A model generated the notes under the pieces. It ran no database searches. It saw only the letters and a program-made list of their open reading frames with translations, and was not told where the DNA came from. Below are positions 7,174-16,079 of a stretch of DNA of 64,000 nt, piece by piece. Within the stretch, counting starts at the first letter, position 1. Every line of letters begins with the position of its first letter. The DNA lies in assembly GCF_009604455.1 (NCBI RefSeq), contig NZ_WEGL01000004.1, positions 1 through 64,000 of the forward strand. The letters are read 5' to 3'. This DNA is from Streptomyces sp. RB17 (GTDB lineage: Bacteria > Actinomycetota > Actinomycetes > Streptomycetales > Streptomycetaceae). The translations under genes and the position numbers were made by a program.

Positions 7174-9051
7174 ATGGGCGTTGACGGGTGGGACGAGTCT
7201 CGCGGTGACGACGCGGGCGCGGAGGCTGCCGCCGGCCGGACCCCGCCCCAGGTGCCGCACCAGGGTGGGCGTCCGGAGTCCGCCGGCGGGCGGAGCGAGA
7301 AGAGCGTGCCGGCCCAGCGTGAGGGCAGCGTGCTGCCGCCGCCCCGGGCGACGCCGCTCGACGACGGCGAGCTGATCCAGCGGATGCGCGGCGGGGACGA
7401 CTCCGCGTACGAGGAGCTCTATCGGCGGCACGCGGACTCCGTACGGCGGTATGCGCGCTCCTGCTGCCGGGACGGGCACACCGCCGACGACCTGACGGCC
7501 GAGGTCTTCGCCCGGATGCTGCAGGCGGTGCGCGGCGGATCGGGGCCCGAGCACGCCGTACGGGCCTATCTGCTGACCTCCGTGCGGCGTGTCGCCGCGC
7601 ACTGGACCAAGTCCGCCCGGCGCGAGCAGCTCGTGGACGACTTCGCCGTCTTCGCCCAGCAGGTCTCGCGCGCCTCCGAGGCATCCGATGACGACACACT
7701 GGACCTCGGCGCCGATGTGCGCGCGCTGCACGAGGCCGAGCAGTCCATGGCCATGCAGGCCTTCCGCTCGCTGCCCGAGCGCTGGCAGGCCGTGCTGTGG
7801 CACACCGAGGTGGAGGACGAGTCCCCGAGCGAAGTGGCCGTGCTGTTCGGGCTGGACGCCAACGGCACCCGGGTGCTGGCGAGCCGCGCCCGCGAGGGGC
7901 TGAAGCAGGCCTACCTCCAGGCCCACGTCAGCGCCTCCCTCGTCGGTGACGAGGAGTGCGCCCGCTACGCCGACCAGCTCGGCACGTACGCCCGCCGCAA
8001 ACTGCGCATCCGCGCCGAACGGGGCCTGCGCAAGCACCTGGAGGAGTGCGCCAAGTGCCGGCTGGCGGCCGCGCAGATCGAAGAGGTCGCCAGCAGTATC
8101 CCCGGTGTCGTGCCGGTCGCGGTCATCGGCTGGTTCGGGGCCGCCGGGTACGCCAAGGCGCTCGGCATCATCGCCGGCGGCGCCGGGGCCGGGGCGGCCG
8201 GTGCCGCCGCGGCGGCCACCGGGTCGTCGTCGGGCGGGGCCGGCGGTACGGGCAGTGCCGCGGCCTCGGAGGGGCTCGGGGCGCCGGTGAAGGCGGGGAT
8301 CGCGGCCGGTGTGGTCGCGGTGGCCGCCGCCGCGGTGGCTCTGGCCCTCGTGAACGACAGCCGTCCGCCGGCCAGGGAAGTCGCCAAGCCGTCGCCGTCC
8401 GCGCCGGTCGTGCAGCCCCCGGCGCCGAAGCCGACCCCGTCGAGGAAGAAGCCCTCGCCGGAGCCGGTGGTGCTCGCGCCCGAGCCGACGCCCACCCCCA
8501 CGCCCACCACTCCGAAACCGACGCCCACGCCGACTCCCCAGCCCACCCCGACGCCGACCCCCGCGCCGACACCGACCCCCAAGCCGACACCGAGGCCCAC
8601 TCCGCCGCCTGCGCCCACCCTCTACGAACTGAGCGACCTCAGTTACGACGTCGACGGCGACGGCACCAAGCCCGAGATCCAGCTCGGCGAGAGCAGCTGG
8701 GTGTGGCAGCGCCACGGCATGTCGATCGGCGGCAAGCAGTACGCGCGCGGGGTGACCGTGCACGGCGAATCGTCCGTCACCATCGCCCTCAACCGGCAGT
8801 GCAGCTCCTACGACGCACTGGCAGGCGTGGACGACATGACGCTCGGCCTCGGCAAGGTGTCCTTCTCCGTCTGGGCCGACGGGGTCCGGCTGTGGCAGTC
8901 CGCGATGGTCAAGGGACGCGACCATGCCGTGCCGGTCCATGTGGACCTCACCGGGCGCAGGACCGTACGGCTCGTCGTACGGCCGCACAGCAACGTCTTC
9001 GACCAGGCGGCGCTCGCGGACTGGGCGGAGTCCCGGTTCACCTGCCGGTAG
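7174..9051 (+). CDS. ECF sigma factor fused to zinc-finger, membrane and NPCBM carbohydrate-binding domains
   Basis: Predicted 625-residue one-protein signalling device. After a disordered N-terminus come sigma region 2 (about 65-130, DDLTAEVFARML) and region 4 (about 190-235, helix-turn-helix DESPSEVAVLFGL). A zinc-binding anti-sigma-like motif HxxxCxxC (HLEECAKC, near 285) follows, then two hydrophobic segments (about 312-345 and 374-393), a Pro/Thr-rich spacer (about 400-482, repeated PTPTP) and a C-terminal NPCBM-type domain (about 483-625). The spacer suits wall-crossing and the NPCBM suits glycan binding outside the cell. ECF groups with such long extensions are known in Actinobacteria (ECF52-like). 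No separate anti-sigma gene is adjacent, consistent with the fusion. Confidence 0.85.
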   Translation: MGVDGWDESRGDDAGAEAAAGRTPPQVPHQGGRPESAGGRSEKSVPAQREGSVLPPPRATPLDDGELIQRMRGGDDSAYEELYRRHADSVRRYARSCCRDGHTADDLTAEVFARMLQAVRGGSGPEHAVRAYLLTSVRRVAAHWTKSARREQLVDDFAVFAQQVSRASEASDDDTLDLGADVRALHEAEQSMAMQAFRSLPERWQAVLWHTEVEDESPSEVAVLFGLDANGTRVLASRAREGLKQAYLQAHVSASLVGDEECARYADQLGTYARRKLRIRAERGLRKHLEECAKCRLAAAQIEEVASSIPGVVPVAVIGWFGAAGYAKALGIIAGGAGAGAAGAAAAATGSSSGGAGGTGSAAASEGLGAPVKAGIAAGVVAVAAAAVALALVNDSRPPAREVAKPSPSAPVVQPPAPKPTPSRKKPSPEPVVLAPEPTPTPTPTTPKPTPTPTPQPTPTPTPAPTPTPKPTPRPTPPPAPTLYELSDLSYDVDGDGTKPEIQLGESSWVWQRHGMSIGGKQYARGVTVHGESSVTIALNRQCSSYDALAGVDDMTLGLGKVSFSVWADGVRLWQSAMVKGRDHAVPVHVDLTGRRTVRLVVRPHSNVFDQAALADWAESRFTCR

Positions 9052-9103
9052 GCCGGAGGGACGGTACGCCTGGAGGACGGTAGGCCGGGGGGAGTCGGCA
9101 GTG

Positions 9104-12100
9104 TCACCGGCCGTGCTCGACGGCCGTCTCCGCGGCACCGAGTTCCCGCAGCACCTCGGCCACGCCGAGGGACGCGCCCCGGGAGCGCTCGGCCGCGTAC
9201 CGCTCGGGCGGCAGGTCAGTGCGGGCGTCGGCCTGCACCCGGTCGGCCTCGCTGCATTCCGGCTCGGGACGCGGGTTGCCGTCGCGCCAGTGGTCCGCGG
9301 CGGCGAACAGCCGCACAGCGCCGCCCAGATCGCCGCACCGGGCCCGCAGACCGGCCGCTACGTCCACCAGCCCCGCCGTGATCGACTCGGCGCACCGCTG
9401 GACCACGGCATGGCGCAGGGCCTCGGCGATGATCGGCAGCCCGTAGGCGGGGCCCGACTCGTCGGCGGCGAGGAGTGCCTCGATGCTGCGCAGGGCCGCC
9501 TCGAACTGCGGTGGCGGGGTGCCGCCTCGGGCCACCGCGCGGGTCTCCTCGTACAGCTCGCGGGCACGGGCGGTCTGCCCGTCGTGCAGGGCGATGTGGG
9601 CGAGCAGCAGCCGCACGAAGGCACGCGACTCCGGCACCGCGTACCGGTCGGCGGCCGCACCCGCCTCGTCCAGGGCGGCCAGCGCGGTCTTCGGGTCGCC
9701 GGAGCGGTAGGAGATCTCGGCGAGCCGGGCCAGCAGGAACGGCGACTCGGCGTAGGCCCCCACCTCGTACGCGAGGCGCAGTGCCTCCTCGTACTCGCCG
9801 CGCGCCTCTGGAAACCTGCCGCGGGCCATGGCCGCCTCGCCGGCCGCGCTGCACACCTGGGCCCGAATCCAGCGGTCCCCGACACGCCGGCTGAGCGTCC
9901 GCAGCTCGGCCAGGTCCTCGTCCACGCCTCGCAGGTTGCCCGGGGAGTCGACGATCACATGGGTGCGGAACATCAGGGAGACGCCGATCTCCCAGTCACC
10001 GCCATAGGCCCGGCAGTTGGCCACGGCCATGGCCATGTCCGGGCCGATGTCCGCCGGGCCGCCCAGGTAGTAGGAGGTCAGCGGCCACACGATGCCCGGG
10101 AGCCGGGCGGCCTGGGGACCACCACGCTCATAGGCGGCACGCACGCGCGCGATGTACTCCGGGGCGCGCGGGTCGGCCGCGAGGTGCTCGGTGCTCGATT
10201 CGGAGGTCAGGAACAGATCGAGCATCCGCAGATCCATCCGCAGCTCCCGCAACGGATGCCCGGCCTCACCGTCGGGCACGGCGACAAAGGCGCCGACGGG
10301 GTCGGCCGCCTCCACCAGCGACATCAGCTCGTCGGCGGCACCGGAGGCGGGCGGAGTCGTCGGGGGTTGGGGGAAGGCTGGGGGCGCCGATGACGCCGGG
10401 CGTGCCTGGAGCGACGGGGACGCTGGGGGTGCTTGGGATGCCGGGTGTGCTTGAGATGCCGGGGGTGCTTGGGGCGTCGAGGGTGTCTGAGACGCTGGGT
10501 GCACATGGGATGCCGGGGACACCTGGGGTTCCGAAGATGCCGAGCGATTCGGGGGCGCGGAGGGCGGCGGAGCCGAGGACCTCTGGGGAGCCGGGGGAGC
10601 CAAGGGATCCCGGGCCACCGAGGGATCCGCAGCTGCCGAGGGATCCGCAGCTGCCGAGGCATGAGGGGCCGCAGGGGCAGGCGGGGCCGTCAAGGTATCC
10701 GGAGCCTCCGAAGGATCCCGGGCCACCGAGGGATCCGCAGTTACCGAGGCGTGCGAGGCCCCATGCGGGGCCGTCAAAGTATCCGGATCCGCCGAGGAAT
10801 CCCGGGCCGCCGAGGGATCCGGGGCGGCGGCCGGGCCCTCCGGTGTCGCCGGGGCCGGCTGACTGCCGGGGGTCGCCGAGGTGTCGGAGGTGGCCGAAGT
10901 GTCGGAGGTGGCCAGGAGGCCAGAGGTTGCCAGGGGGCCGGACGTCGACAGGGTGTCCAGGGCCACGCCCAGGCGTAGGACCAGGCGGACCCAGGTGACC
11001 GCTTCCTGGCGGTGGTTGCGTAGCCACCAGAACCAGCCGATGGCGAGGACGATCGCGCCCGCCTCCGGCTCGTCGCCGGCGTGCACGGAGCGGTCCAGGG
11101 CCGCACGGATGTTGTCCAGCTCGGTCTCCAGGCGGAAGATCCAGGGCAGTTGGTCCGCCGACCGCAGGCGCGGCTCGGCCTCCTCGACCAGCGCCCGCAC
11201 CCACGCACGATGCCGGCGCTCGGCCGTGGCGCGCAGTCCGGGGACCTCGGCCGCGCGCTCGGTGGCGTACTCGTGGATGGTCTCCAGCATGCGGTAGCGC
11301 ATGCCACGGCCGGAGGCGTCCGGAGCCGCGACGACCAGGGACTTGTCGACGAGGGCGCCGACCAGGTCGGCCGCCGGGCCGGTGCACACGGCCTCGGCCG
11401 CCGCGAGGTCCCAGCCGCCGGCGAACACCGACACCTCGCACAGCACCGTGCGCTCGCGCTCGTCCAGCAGGTCCCAGGACCAGTCGACGACCGCGCGCAG
11501 GGTCTGCTGGCGGGGCAGGACCGTACGGCTTCCGGAGGTGAGCAGGCGGAAGCGGTCGTCGAGCCGGTCGGCGATCTGCCGCGCGGTCAGGAGCCTGAGC
11601 CGGGCCGCGGCGAGCTCGATGGCGAGCGGCAGCCCGTCCAGCCGGCGGCAGATCTCGGCCACGGCCCCGGTGTCGGCGAGCACCGCGTCGGCGTCGGGAC
11701 GGACGGCCTTCGCGCGCTCGGCGAACAGGCGGTGCGCCTGCTCCGGGACGAGGGGCTCGACCGGCCGCACCGACTCACCGGGGACGCCGAGGGGTTCACG
11801 GCTGGTCGCGAGGATCGTGAGCCCCGGGCAGTGGGTGAGGAGGGTCTCGGCGAGGACGGCGGCCGCGCCGATGACATGTTCGCAGTTGTCAAGGATCAGG
11901 AGTTGGCTGCGCGGGGCGCAGTACTCGATCAGCAGGGCGACGGGGCCGGCCTGCGGGGTCGCCAGCTCGTTGGTCAGCAGCACGGTCTCGCGCAGACCGA
12001 GCGCGCTGACCACCGCGCCGGGCACCGCCTCCGGATGGTCGAGCGGGGCCAGCTCGACCAGCCATGCCTGCGGCAGTCCTGCGGCGGCTTCCTCGGCGAG

Positions 12101-13006
12101 GCGGGTCTTCCCCGAGCCGCCCGGTCCGGTAAGCGTGACCAGGCGGGCCCTGTGCAAGTCGGAACGAATGGCTTCGAGTTCTGGTTCCCGCCCGACGAAG
12201 GACGTCAGGCGGGGGCGGAGATTTCCGGTGCGTTCTGGAGGCTGGACCGGGGTCGGGGACGGCTCGGAAACCCTCGGCGGCTCCGGTTCCCGCTGCCTGA
12301 GCAACGACACGTGCAGGGCTCTGAGTTCCGGGCCCGGGTCGGTGCCGAGGGTGTCGGCGAGGGTGCGGCGGGCGGACTCGTACGCGGCGAGGGCGTCGGC
12401 GGGGCGGCCGGTGTCGCGCAGGGCGCGGATGAGCAGGGTGTGCAGGGCCTCGTCCAGCGGGTGCGCCGTGGTGAGTTCGGTCAGCTCCGGTACGACGTCC
12501 GGGGCGCGGCCGAGGTCGAGGGCGGCGGCGGCACGGGCGCGGGAGGCCTCCAGGCGCCGGGCCTCCGGGCGGGTGGCGGCGGTGCGGTCGGGGAGGTCGG
12601 CGACGGCGGGGCCGTGCCAGAGGGCGAGGGCCTCGGTGAGGGCGCGGTGGGCGGTGGCCGGGTCGCCGGTGGTGAGGGCCTTGGTGCCGGTGTCGACGAG
12701 GCGTTCGAAGACGTACAGGTCCACGTCGTCCTCGGTCGCCTCCAGGCGGTATCCGCCCGGGGCGGAGGCGATGGTGTGGTGGCCGAGGGTGCGGCGGAGG
12801 CGGCCGACGAGGGCCTGGAGGGCGGCGGGGGCGTCGCTCGGGTGGTCGTCGGCCCATATCTCGTCGATGAGGGTTTCGGGGGTGGCGGTGCGGCCCGGGC
12901 GGCGGGCCAGGGCGGTGAGGAGTGCGCGGAGGCGCCGACCACCGATGGGTACGGGGGCGCCCTGGTCGTCCGCTGCTTGGGCTACGCCCAGGATTCTGTA
13001 CCGCAC
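9104..13006 (-). CDS. AfsR/SARP-type regulator with large repeat-expanded insert
   Basis: Predicted 1300-residue activator. An OmpR-like winged helix (1-95) and a bacterial transcriptional activation domain (about 95-245) precede an NB-ARC ATPase (about 270-560, P-loop GPGGSGKTRLA near 297, Walker B LLILDNCEH) and C-terminal TPR-like repeats (about 930-1270). Between the ATPase and TPR parts, residues about 690-885 are a Pro/Ala/Ser/Asp low-complexity insert made of related blocks (DPSVARDP, PDTLTAP, PASQAPPAS). Proteins of this family activate secondary metabolism or development. The gene is on the strand opposite its sigma-factor neighbour and 330 bp from the cyclase gene; its targets are not evident. 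Confidence 0.85.
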   Translation of the reverse strand: MRYRILGVAQAADDQGAPVPIGGRRLRALLTALARRPGRTATPETLIDEIWADDHPSDAPAALQALVGRLRRTLGHHTIASAPGGYRLEATEDDVDLYVFERLVDTGTKALTTGDPATAHRALTEALALWHGPAVADLPDRTAATRPEARRLEASRARAAAALDLGRAPDVVPELTELTTAHPLDEALHTLLIRALRDTGRPADALAAYESARRTLADTLGTDPGPELRALHVSLLRQREPEPPRVSEPSPTPVQPPERTGNLRPRLTSFVGREPELEAIRSDLHRARLVTLTGPGGSGKTRLAEEAAAGLPQAWLVELAPLDHPEAVPGAVVSALGLRETVLLTNELATPQAGPVALLIEYCAPRSQLLILDNCEHVIGAAAVLAETLLTHCPGLTILATSREPLGVPGESVRPVEPLVPEQAHRLFAERAKAVRPDADAVLADTGAVAEICRRLDGLPLAIELAAARLRLLTARQIADRLDDRFRLLTSGSRTVLPRQQTLRAVVDWSWDLLDERERTVLCEVSVFAGGWDLAAAEAVCTGPAADLVGALVDKSLVVAAPDASGRGMRYRMLETIHEYATERAAEVPGLRATAERRHRAWVRALVEEAEPRLRSADQLPWIFRLETELDNIRAALDRSVHAGDEPEAGAIVLAIGWFWWLRNHRQEAVTWVRLVLRLGVALDTLSTSGPLATSGLLATSDTSATSDTSATPGSQPAPATPEGPAAAPDPSAARDSSADPDTLTAPHGASHASVTADPSVARDPSEAPDTLTAPPAPAAPHASAAADPSAAADPSVARDPLAPPAPQRSSAPPPSAPPNRSASSEPQVSPASHVHPASQTPSTPQAPPASQAHPASQAPPASPSLQARPASSAPPAFPQPPTTPPASGAADELMSLVEAADPVGAFVAVPDGEAGHPLRELRMDLRMLDLFLTSESSTEHLAADPRAPEYIARVRAAYERGGPQAARLPGIVWPLTSYYLGGPADIGPDMAMAVANCRAYGGDWEIGVSLMFRTHVIVDSPGNLRGVDEDLAELRTLSRRVGDRWIRAQVCSAAGEAAMARGRFPEARGEYEEALRLAYEVGAYAESPFLLARLAEISYRSGDPKTALAALDEAGAAADRYAVPESRAFVRLLLAHIALHDGQTARARELYEETRAVARGGTPPPQFEAALRSIEALLAADESGPAYGLPIIAEALRHAVVQRCAESITAGLVDVAAGLRARCGDLGGAVRLFAAADHWRDGNPRPEPECSEADRVQADARTDLPPERYAAERSRGASLGVAEVLRELGAAETAVEHGR
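10340..10935 (-). repeat. Low-complexity tandem repeats inside the AfsR-like gene
   Basis: The DNA contains imperfect repeats built around GCGGATCCCTCGG and GCCCGGGATCC, encoding two to three copies of a roughly 28-residue block (DPSxARDxSxxPDTLTAP) and a run of PASQA-type units. The reading frame stays open throughout, so repeat growth has been in multiples of three. Confidence 0.75.
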
Positions 13007-13010
13007 CTGG

Positions 13011-13336
13011 TCATTGTCGCGGGGGCGCGGGGCGGGGGCGACGGGGTTTCACCGGCGAGGCTCCCTCAGCACCCGGTGCTGCGGCTGGGCAAGACCGGGC
13101 GCTGCTGGCTGAGAAGTGCCGCTGCGCCCACCCGTGCCGACCCAGCGGCACGACTGCCCGCAGCGACGACGGCAGGACGACGGCTCGCAGGCGACGACGG
13201 CGATGAGCGCCCCGTAAGGGGGCGGGAAACCGCGCGAGCGGCCACGACGCAGCCGCAGCGGCGCACGGCGGGAACCACCCCAGCGGGGGCCTGGGGGCGG
13301 CAGCCCCCAGCAGGGCAGGGACAGCACCCCCACCCT
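13011..13336. repeat. Intergenic region with dispersed repeat, copy 3
   Basis: This 326-bp gap between the AfsR-like and cyclase genes contains GGGGCGGGAAACCGCGCGAG followed by a CACGACGCAGCCGCAGC arm (13213-13262), a third copy of the dispersed hairpin element. Another inverted pair, GGGGGCTGGGGGCGGCAGCCCCC-like, lies near 13285-13310. These probably terminate the leftward cyclase transcript. No gene is supported. Confidence 0.5.
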
Positions 13337-15412
13337 TCACGCACCGGAAGCCAAAGCGTCCCGGCGCGGCTGAATCCCGGAGGGCACCGCACGCGCCCGT
13401 GCCGGTGTCCCCGTCCAGCACGTCCCCCGGCGGGACAACAGGCGGCGGAGCCAGAGTTCCAGGGAGATCAGGTCGGCCAGGCCGTCCAGGGGCAGGGATT
13501 CCCCGGCGGCCCCCGCGCGGAGCGCCTTGCGGACGACGCGGGCCTCCACCAGGCCGGCGTCGGCCAGGAGGGGGCTGGCGAAGAGGTCCTGGAGGGGGTC
13601 TGCCGCCACGCGCAGGCCCGCGCGTGCGGCCGCCGCCGAGGAGGCGTGGGACGGGGCGCCCCAGCCGGGCGGGAGGTCGGTGACGCCGGCGCCCTCCAGG
13701 ACCGTACGGAGGATCGAGGAACGGGCGCCCGGCTGGACGCGGAGCGCCTCCGGCAGGGCGCGGCAGGCGCGCACGACCTGGTTGTCGAGGAACGGCGTGT
13801 GCAGGCGCTGGGAGCGGATCTCGGCGGCCTGTTCCAGGACGCGCAGGTCGGCGGCGTGGCGGGCGAGGGCGGCACGCGCGCGGTACTCGCCGGGACGCTG
13901 CACGCCGGTTGCCGAGCGGTCCGCCTCCGCCTGCAGCAGAACCGATACTTCGGCCAGGGCCTCCCCCGTCAGCCAGCGCGCCGCCGGCCCGGGTCTTGCC
14001 CAGGTCAGCGCAGCGAGGGACGCGCCGACCGCTCCCCCGGGCTCGTCGAAGTGGCGCCGCATCAGCCGCTCGGCCAGCACCTCCAGGCCGGCCCGGTAGG
14101 GCGTGCGGGCGAGCCGGCGGGCGGCGCCGTACACGCGCGCGGGGACCATCACCGAGCCGTCGGCCTTGGCGAGCGCGGCGACCGGGCGCACCAGATGGCG
14201 CCGTTTGCGGTCCATCAGGAGGTCGGCGAGGCGGGCGGGGTGGGCGTCCAGGACCTGGCGGGCGCCGTGGCCGGTGAAGTGGTCGGCGCTGCCGGCGCCC
14301 AGCCGGGCGCGGTGCCGGGCGGCCAGTACCAGGGAGGGGCCCGGCTCGTCGGTCAGCGGGCCGTCCAGATCGGCGTACGGCAGGGTCTCCTCGGCGCCGG
14401 TGACGACGACGTGGTGCAGGCGCGGGTTGGCTGCCAGGGTGCCGGCGCGTTCCAGTTCGGCCTCGCGGCCGCCCACGGCCAGGTCGTTGAAGGTGACGGC
14501 GAGGAGCCGCTCGCCCGCGCCCGTGCCGTGGCCGAGGAGCGTGCCGGGTCTGCCGGGCAGCCCGGCGGCCAGCAGCGCGAGGGTGCCGGAGGCGGGGCCG
14601 CCGGAGAGGTCGGCGCCGATGCCGGGCACGGGCATCCCGCGCCGGGCCCGCCGCTCGGCGGGTCCCATGCCGGGCACCGGCCCGGGGTCGAGGTCGGGCA
14701 CGTGCCGCGGCGCCGACAGACGCGCGCGTACCGCCTCCACCAGCGCGTCCCGTACGGCGTCCACGGCCCGGTCGGGGTCGGCCGGGGCCGCGGCCACGGC
14801 GAGGGAGGCGACCGGCTCGTACCCGGCGATCTCGCGCGCTCCCGCGCGCAGCACGAGCGCGTGCCCCGGCGGGATGCGCCGTACCCCCTCGTACGGGGTG
14901 GTGTCGCGCAGCGCGGCCGGTACGTCCGGGGCGGCGAGCAGGGCGGCCAGGTGGCCGAAGTCGAGGTTGGCCTCGATGAGGTCGGCGAGGGGCAGCGCGG
15001 CGGTGGCGTAGGCGGTGCCGCCGGCCCAGGGGGTGTGGAACACCGGGCGGGCGCCCGCGAGGTCGCCGCAGACGGTGATGCGGCGGCCGACCTTCACGAC
15101 GGCCGTGTAGCTGCCCGGCCAGGCCGTCAGATGGCGCAGTGCGCCCCCGCGCGCGGTGAACAGGCCGCGCCGCAGCTCCTCGTCGGAGGCGCCGCAGATA
15201 CCGAGGACGGCGATGCGGTTGTCCGCGTCGGCCTTCACCACGCGCACCTCGTCCGGGCGCCAGTCGCCGACGGCCCACAGCGGATCAGGGTCGCCCCACA
15301 GGAGCTGGGAGCCGACCGGGTGCAGGGTCTCGCCGTCGTAGCCGGTGGCGCCCGCGGAGCCGATACCGGCGATGCCCGCGGCGGTGCTGCTCCAACCCAC
15401 CAACCACCGCAT
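13337..15412 (-). CDS. Asparagine-synthase-like macrolactam (lasso-type) cyclase
   Basis: Predicted 691-residue member of the asparagine synthase superfamily. The N-terminal glutaminase-like domain starts MRWLVGWSS and lacks the Cys2 nucleophile of true AsnB, and contains PYEGVRRIPPGHALVL. The C-terminal synthetase domain has the ATP-pyrophosphatase loop as SGGPASG. These features match lasso-peptide cyclases, which adenylate an Asp/Glu side chain to close the macrolactam ring; the N-terminus resembles the albusnodin-type family. GGAGG 6 nt upstream supports ATG 15412. No lasso precursor, leader peptidase or RRE gene is visible nearby, so an orphan or repurposed enzyme is possible. The lasso assignment is by family resemblance only. 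Confidence 0.7.
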   Translation of the reverse strand: MRWLVGWSSTAAGIAGIGSAGATGYDGETLHPVGSQLLWGDPDPLWAVGDWRPDEVRVVKADADNRIAVLGICGASDEELRRGLFTARGGALRHLTAWPGSYTAVVKVGRRITVCGDLAGARPVFHTPWAGGTAYATAALPLADLIEANLDFGHLAALLAAPDVPAALRDTTPYEGVRRIPPGHALVLRAGAREIAGYEPVASLAVAAAPADPDRAVDAVRDALVEAVRARLSAPRHVPDLDPGPVPGMGPAERRARRGMPVPGIGADLSGGPASGTLALLAAGLPGRPGTLLGHGTGAGERLLAVTFNDLAVGGREAELERAGTLAANPRLHHVVVTGAEETLPYADLDGPLTDEPGPSLVLAARHRARLGAGSADHFTGHGARQVLDAHPARLADLLMDRKRRHLVRPVAALAKADGSVMVPARVYGAARRLARTPYRAGLEVLAERLMRRHFDEPGGAVGASLAALTWARPGPAARWLTGEALAEVSVLLQAEADRSATGVQRPGEYRARAALARHAADLRVLEQAAEIRSQRLHTPFLDNQVVRACRALPEALRVQPGARSSILRTVLEGAGVTDLPPGWGAPSHASSAAAARAGLRVAADPLQDLFASPLLADAGLVEARVVRKALRAGAAGESLPLDGLADLISLELWLRRLLSRRGTCWTGTPARARAVPSGIQPRRDALASGA

Positions 15413-15729
15413 CGACGCCTCCACAGGCTGTGGACAACAGTGCACCGTACGAACCGGATCCCCATGCTGCCATGAGAGGCGCGTTGTCGAAGGTCGGCGG
15501 CACCGCCTTCGATCGAGGGAATGCCCGGCGGGCATGCGGGCGGTGCGACTCGAATGCGCCCCCAGTACGCTCCCTCAAAACGCCCTTCGCGCCCTCAAGT
15601 TGCATGGTCGGAGCACATCTCAAGCGCGACAGGCGGGAGCGATTTTCAGCCAAATATGCTGAACGGAACGGGAGATGAGCACGCTCCGTACAGGCCTGCG
15701 GAGCGCGCGGCGGCGCGGACACGCGCACA

Positions 15730-15758
15730 GTCCGGGAGGCGGGCATCGCCTCCCGGAC
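15730..15758. terminator. Perfect 11-bp inverted repeat
   Basis: GTCCGGGAGGC (15730-15740) pairs with GCCTCCCGGAC (15748-15758) around a 7-nt loop. There is no T-run, so it could be a Streptomyces-style terminator, an RNA element or an operator. Confidence 0.4.
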
Positions 15759-15989
15759 CGGTCCGCCACCCGCGGGGATGAAGGTGGCGGTGTCCCCCAG
15801 CCCACTGGATCCAGTACAGCGGGCCGACCCACGCAAGAGCCATGGAACCGCTCCCCCGGTGGCCGGAGAAGAGCGCACGGACGGGCGCACGGCCACACGC
15901 GCGGGGGCACGCGGCGACAGGCCGTGCACGGTGCGTACTGGACCGTACTTCCGTACGGACCACAATCCCGCCATCCGGAACAATGCCCC

Positions 15990-16018
15990 TTAACGCTTGG
16001 GATGCGGCGAACTACGCT
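15990..16018 (+). promoter_or_regulatory. Candidate promoter of the sporulation-associated gene
   Basis: TTAACG (15990-15995) and TACGCT (16013-16018) are 17 nt apart, and the gene starts 62 nt downstream. The hexamers are acceptable for a Streptomyces housekeeping promoter. Confidence 0.45.
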
Positions 16019-16079
16019 GGGTTTACGAATGCCGCGTGGTTATGCCAGCGCGGCAGCCGTCTGTGTCGAGGGGTGGCGC

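Larger units (their letters stand above)
15413..16079. other. Long intergenic region, no supported gene
   Basis: This 667-bp divergent region between the cyclase and the sporulation-associated gene contains a perfect 11-bp hairpin (15730-15758) and a promoter-like element at 15990-16018. I searched both strands for a lasso-type precursor before the cyclase. The only frame of note, starting on the minus strand at 15606, runs into the cyclase in another frame and has no core-peptide features. Confidence 0.5.

Noticed and set aside
7174..9051. Frameshifted or chimeric assembly of a sigma gene and a sugar-binding gene
   Set aside because: The frame is continuous with a long in-frame PTP spacer, and similar fusions are known among actinobacterial ECF proteins.
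10340..10935. Possible CRISPR-like repeat array
   Set aside because: The repeats are imperfect, unequal in spacing, GC-rich and lie inside an open coding frame; no cas genes are present.
11081..15475. Very long plus-strand open frame opposite the AfsR-like and cyclase genes
   Set aside because: It is a GC-rich mirror frame of two well-supported minus-strand genes, and its Gly/Arg/Gln-rich product has no domain.
15285..15983. Minus-strand frame before the cyclase considered as a lasso precursor
   Set aside because: It overlaps the cyclase in another frame and lacks a leader/core pattern and a ribosome-binding site; no plausible ring-forming core is seen.
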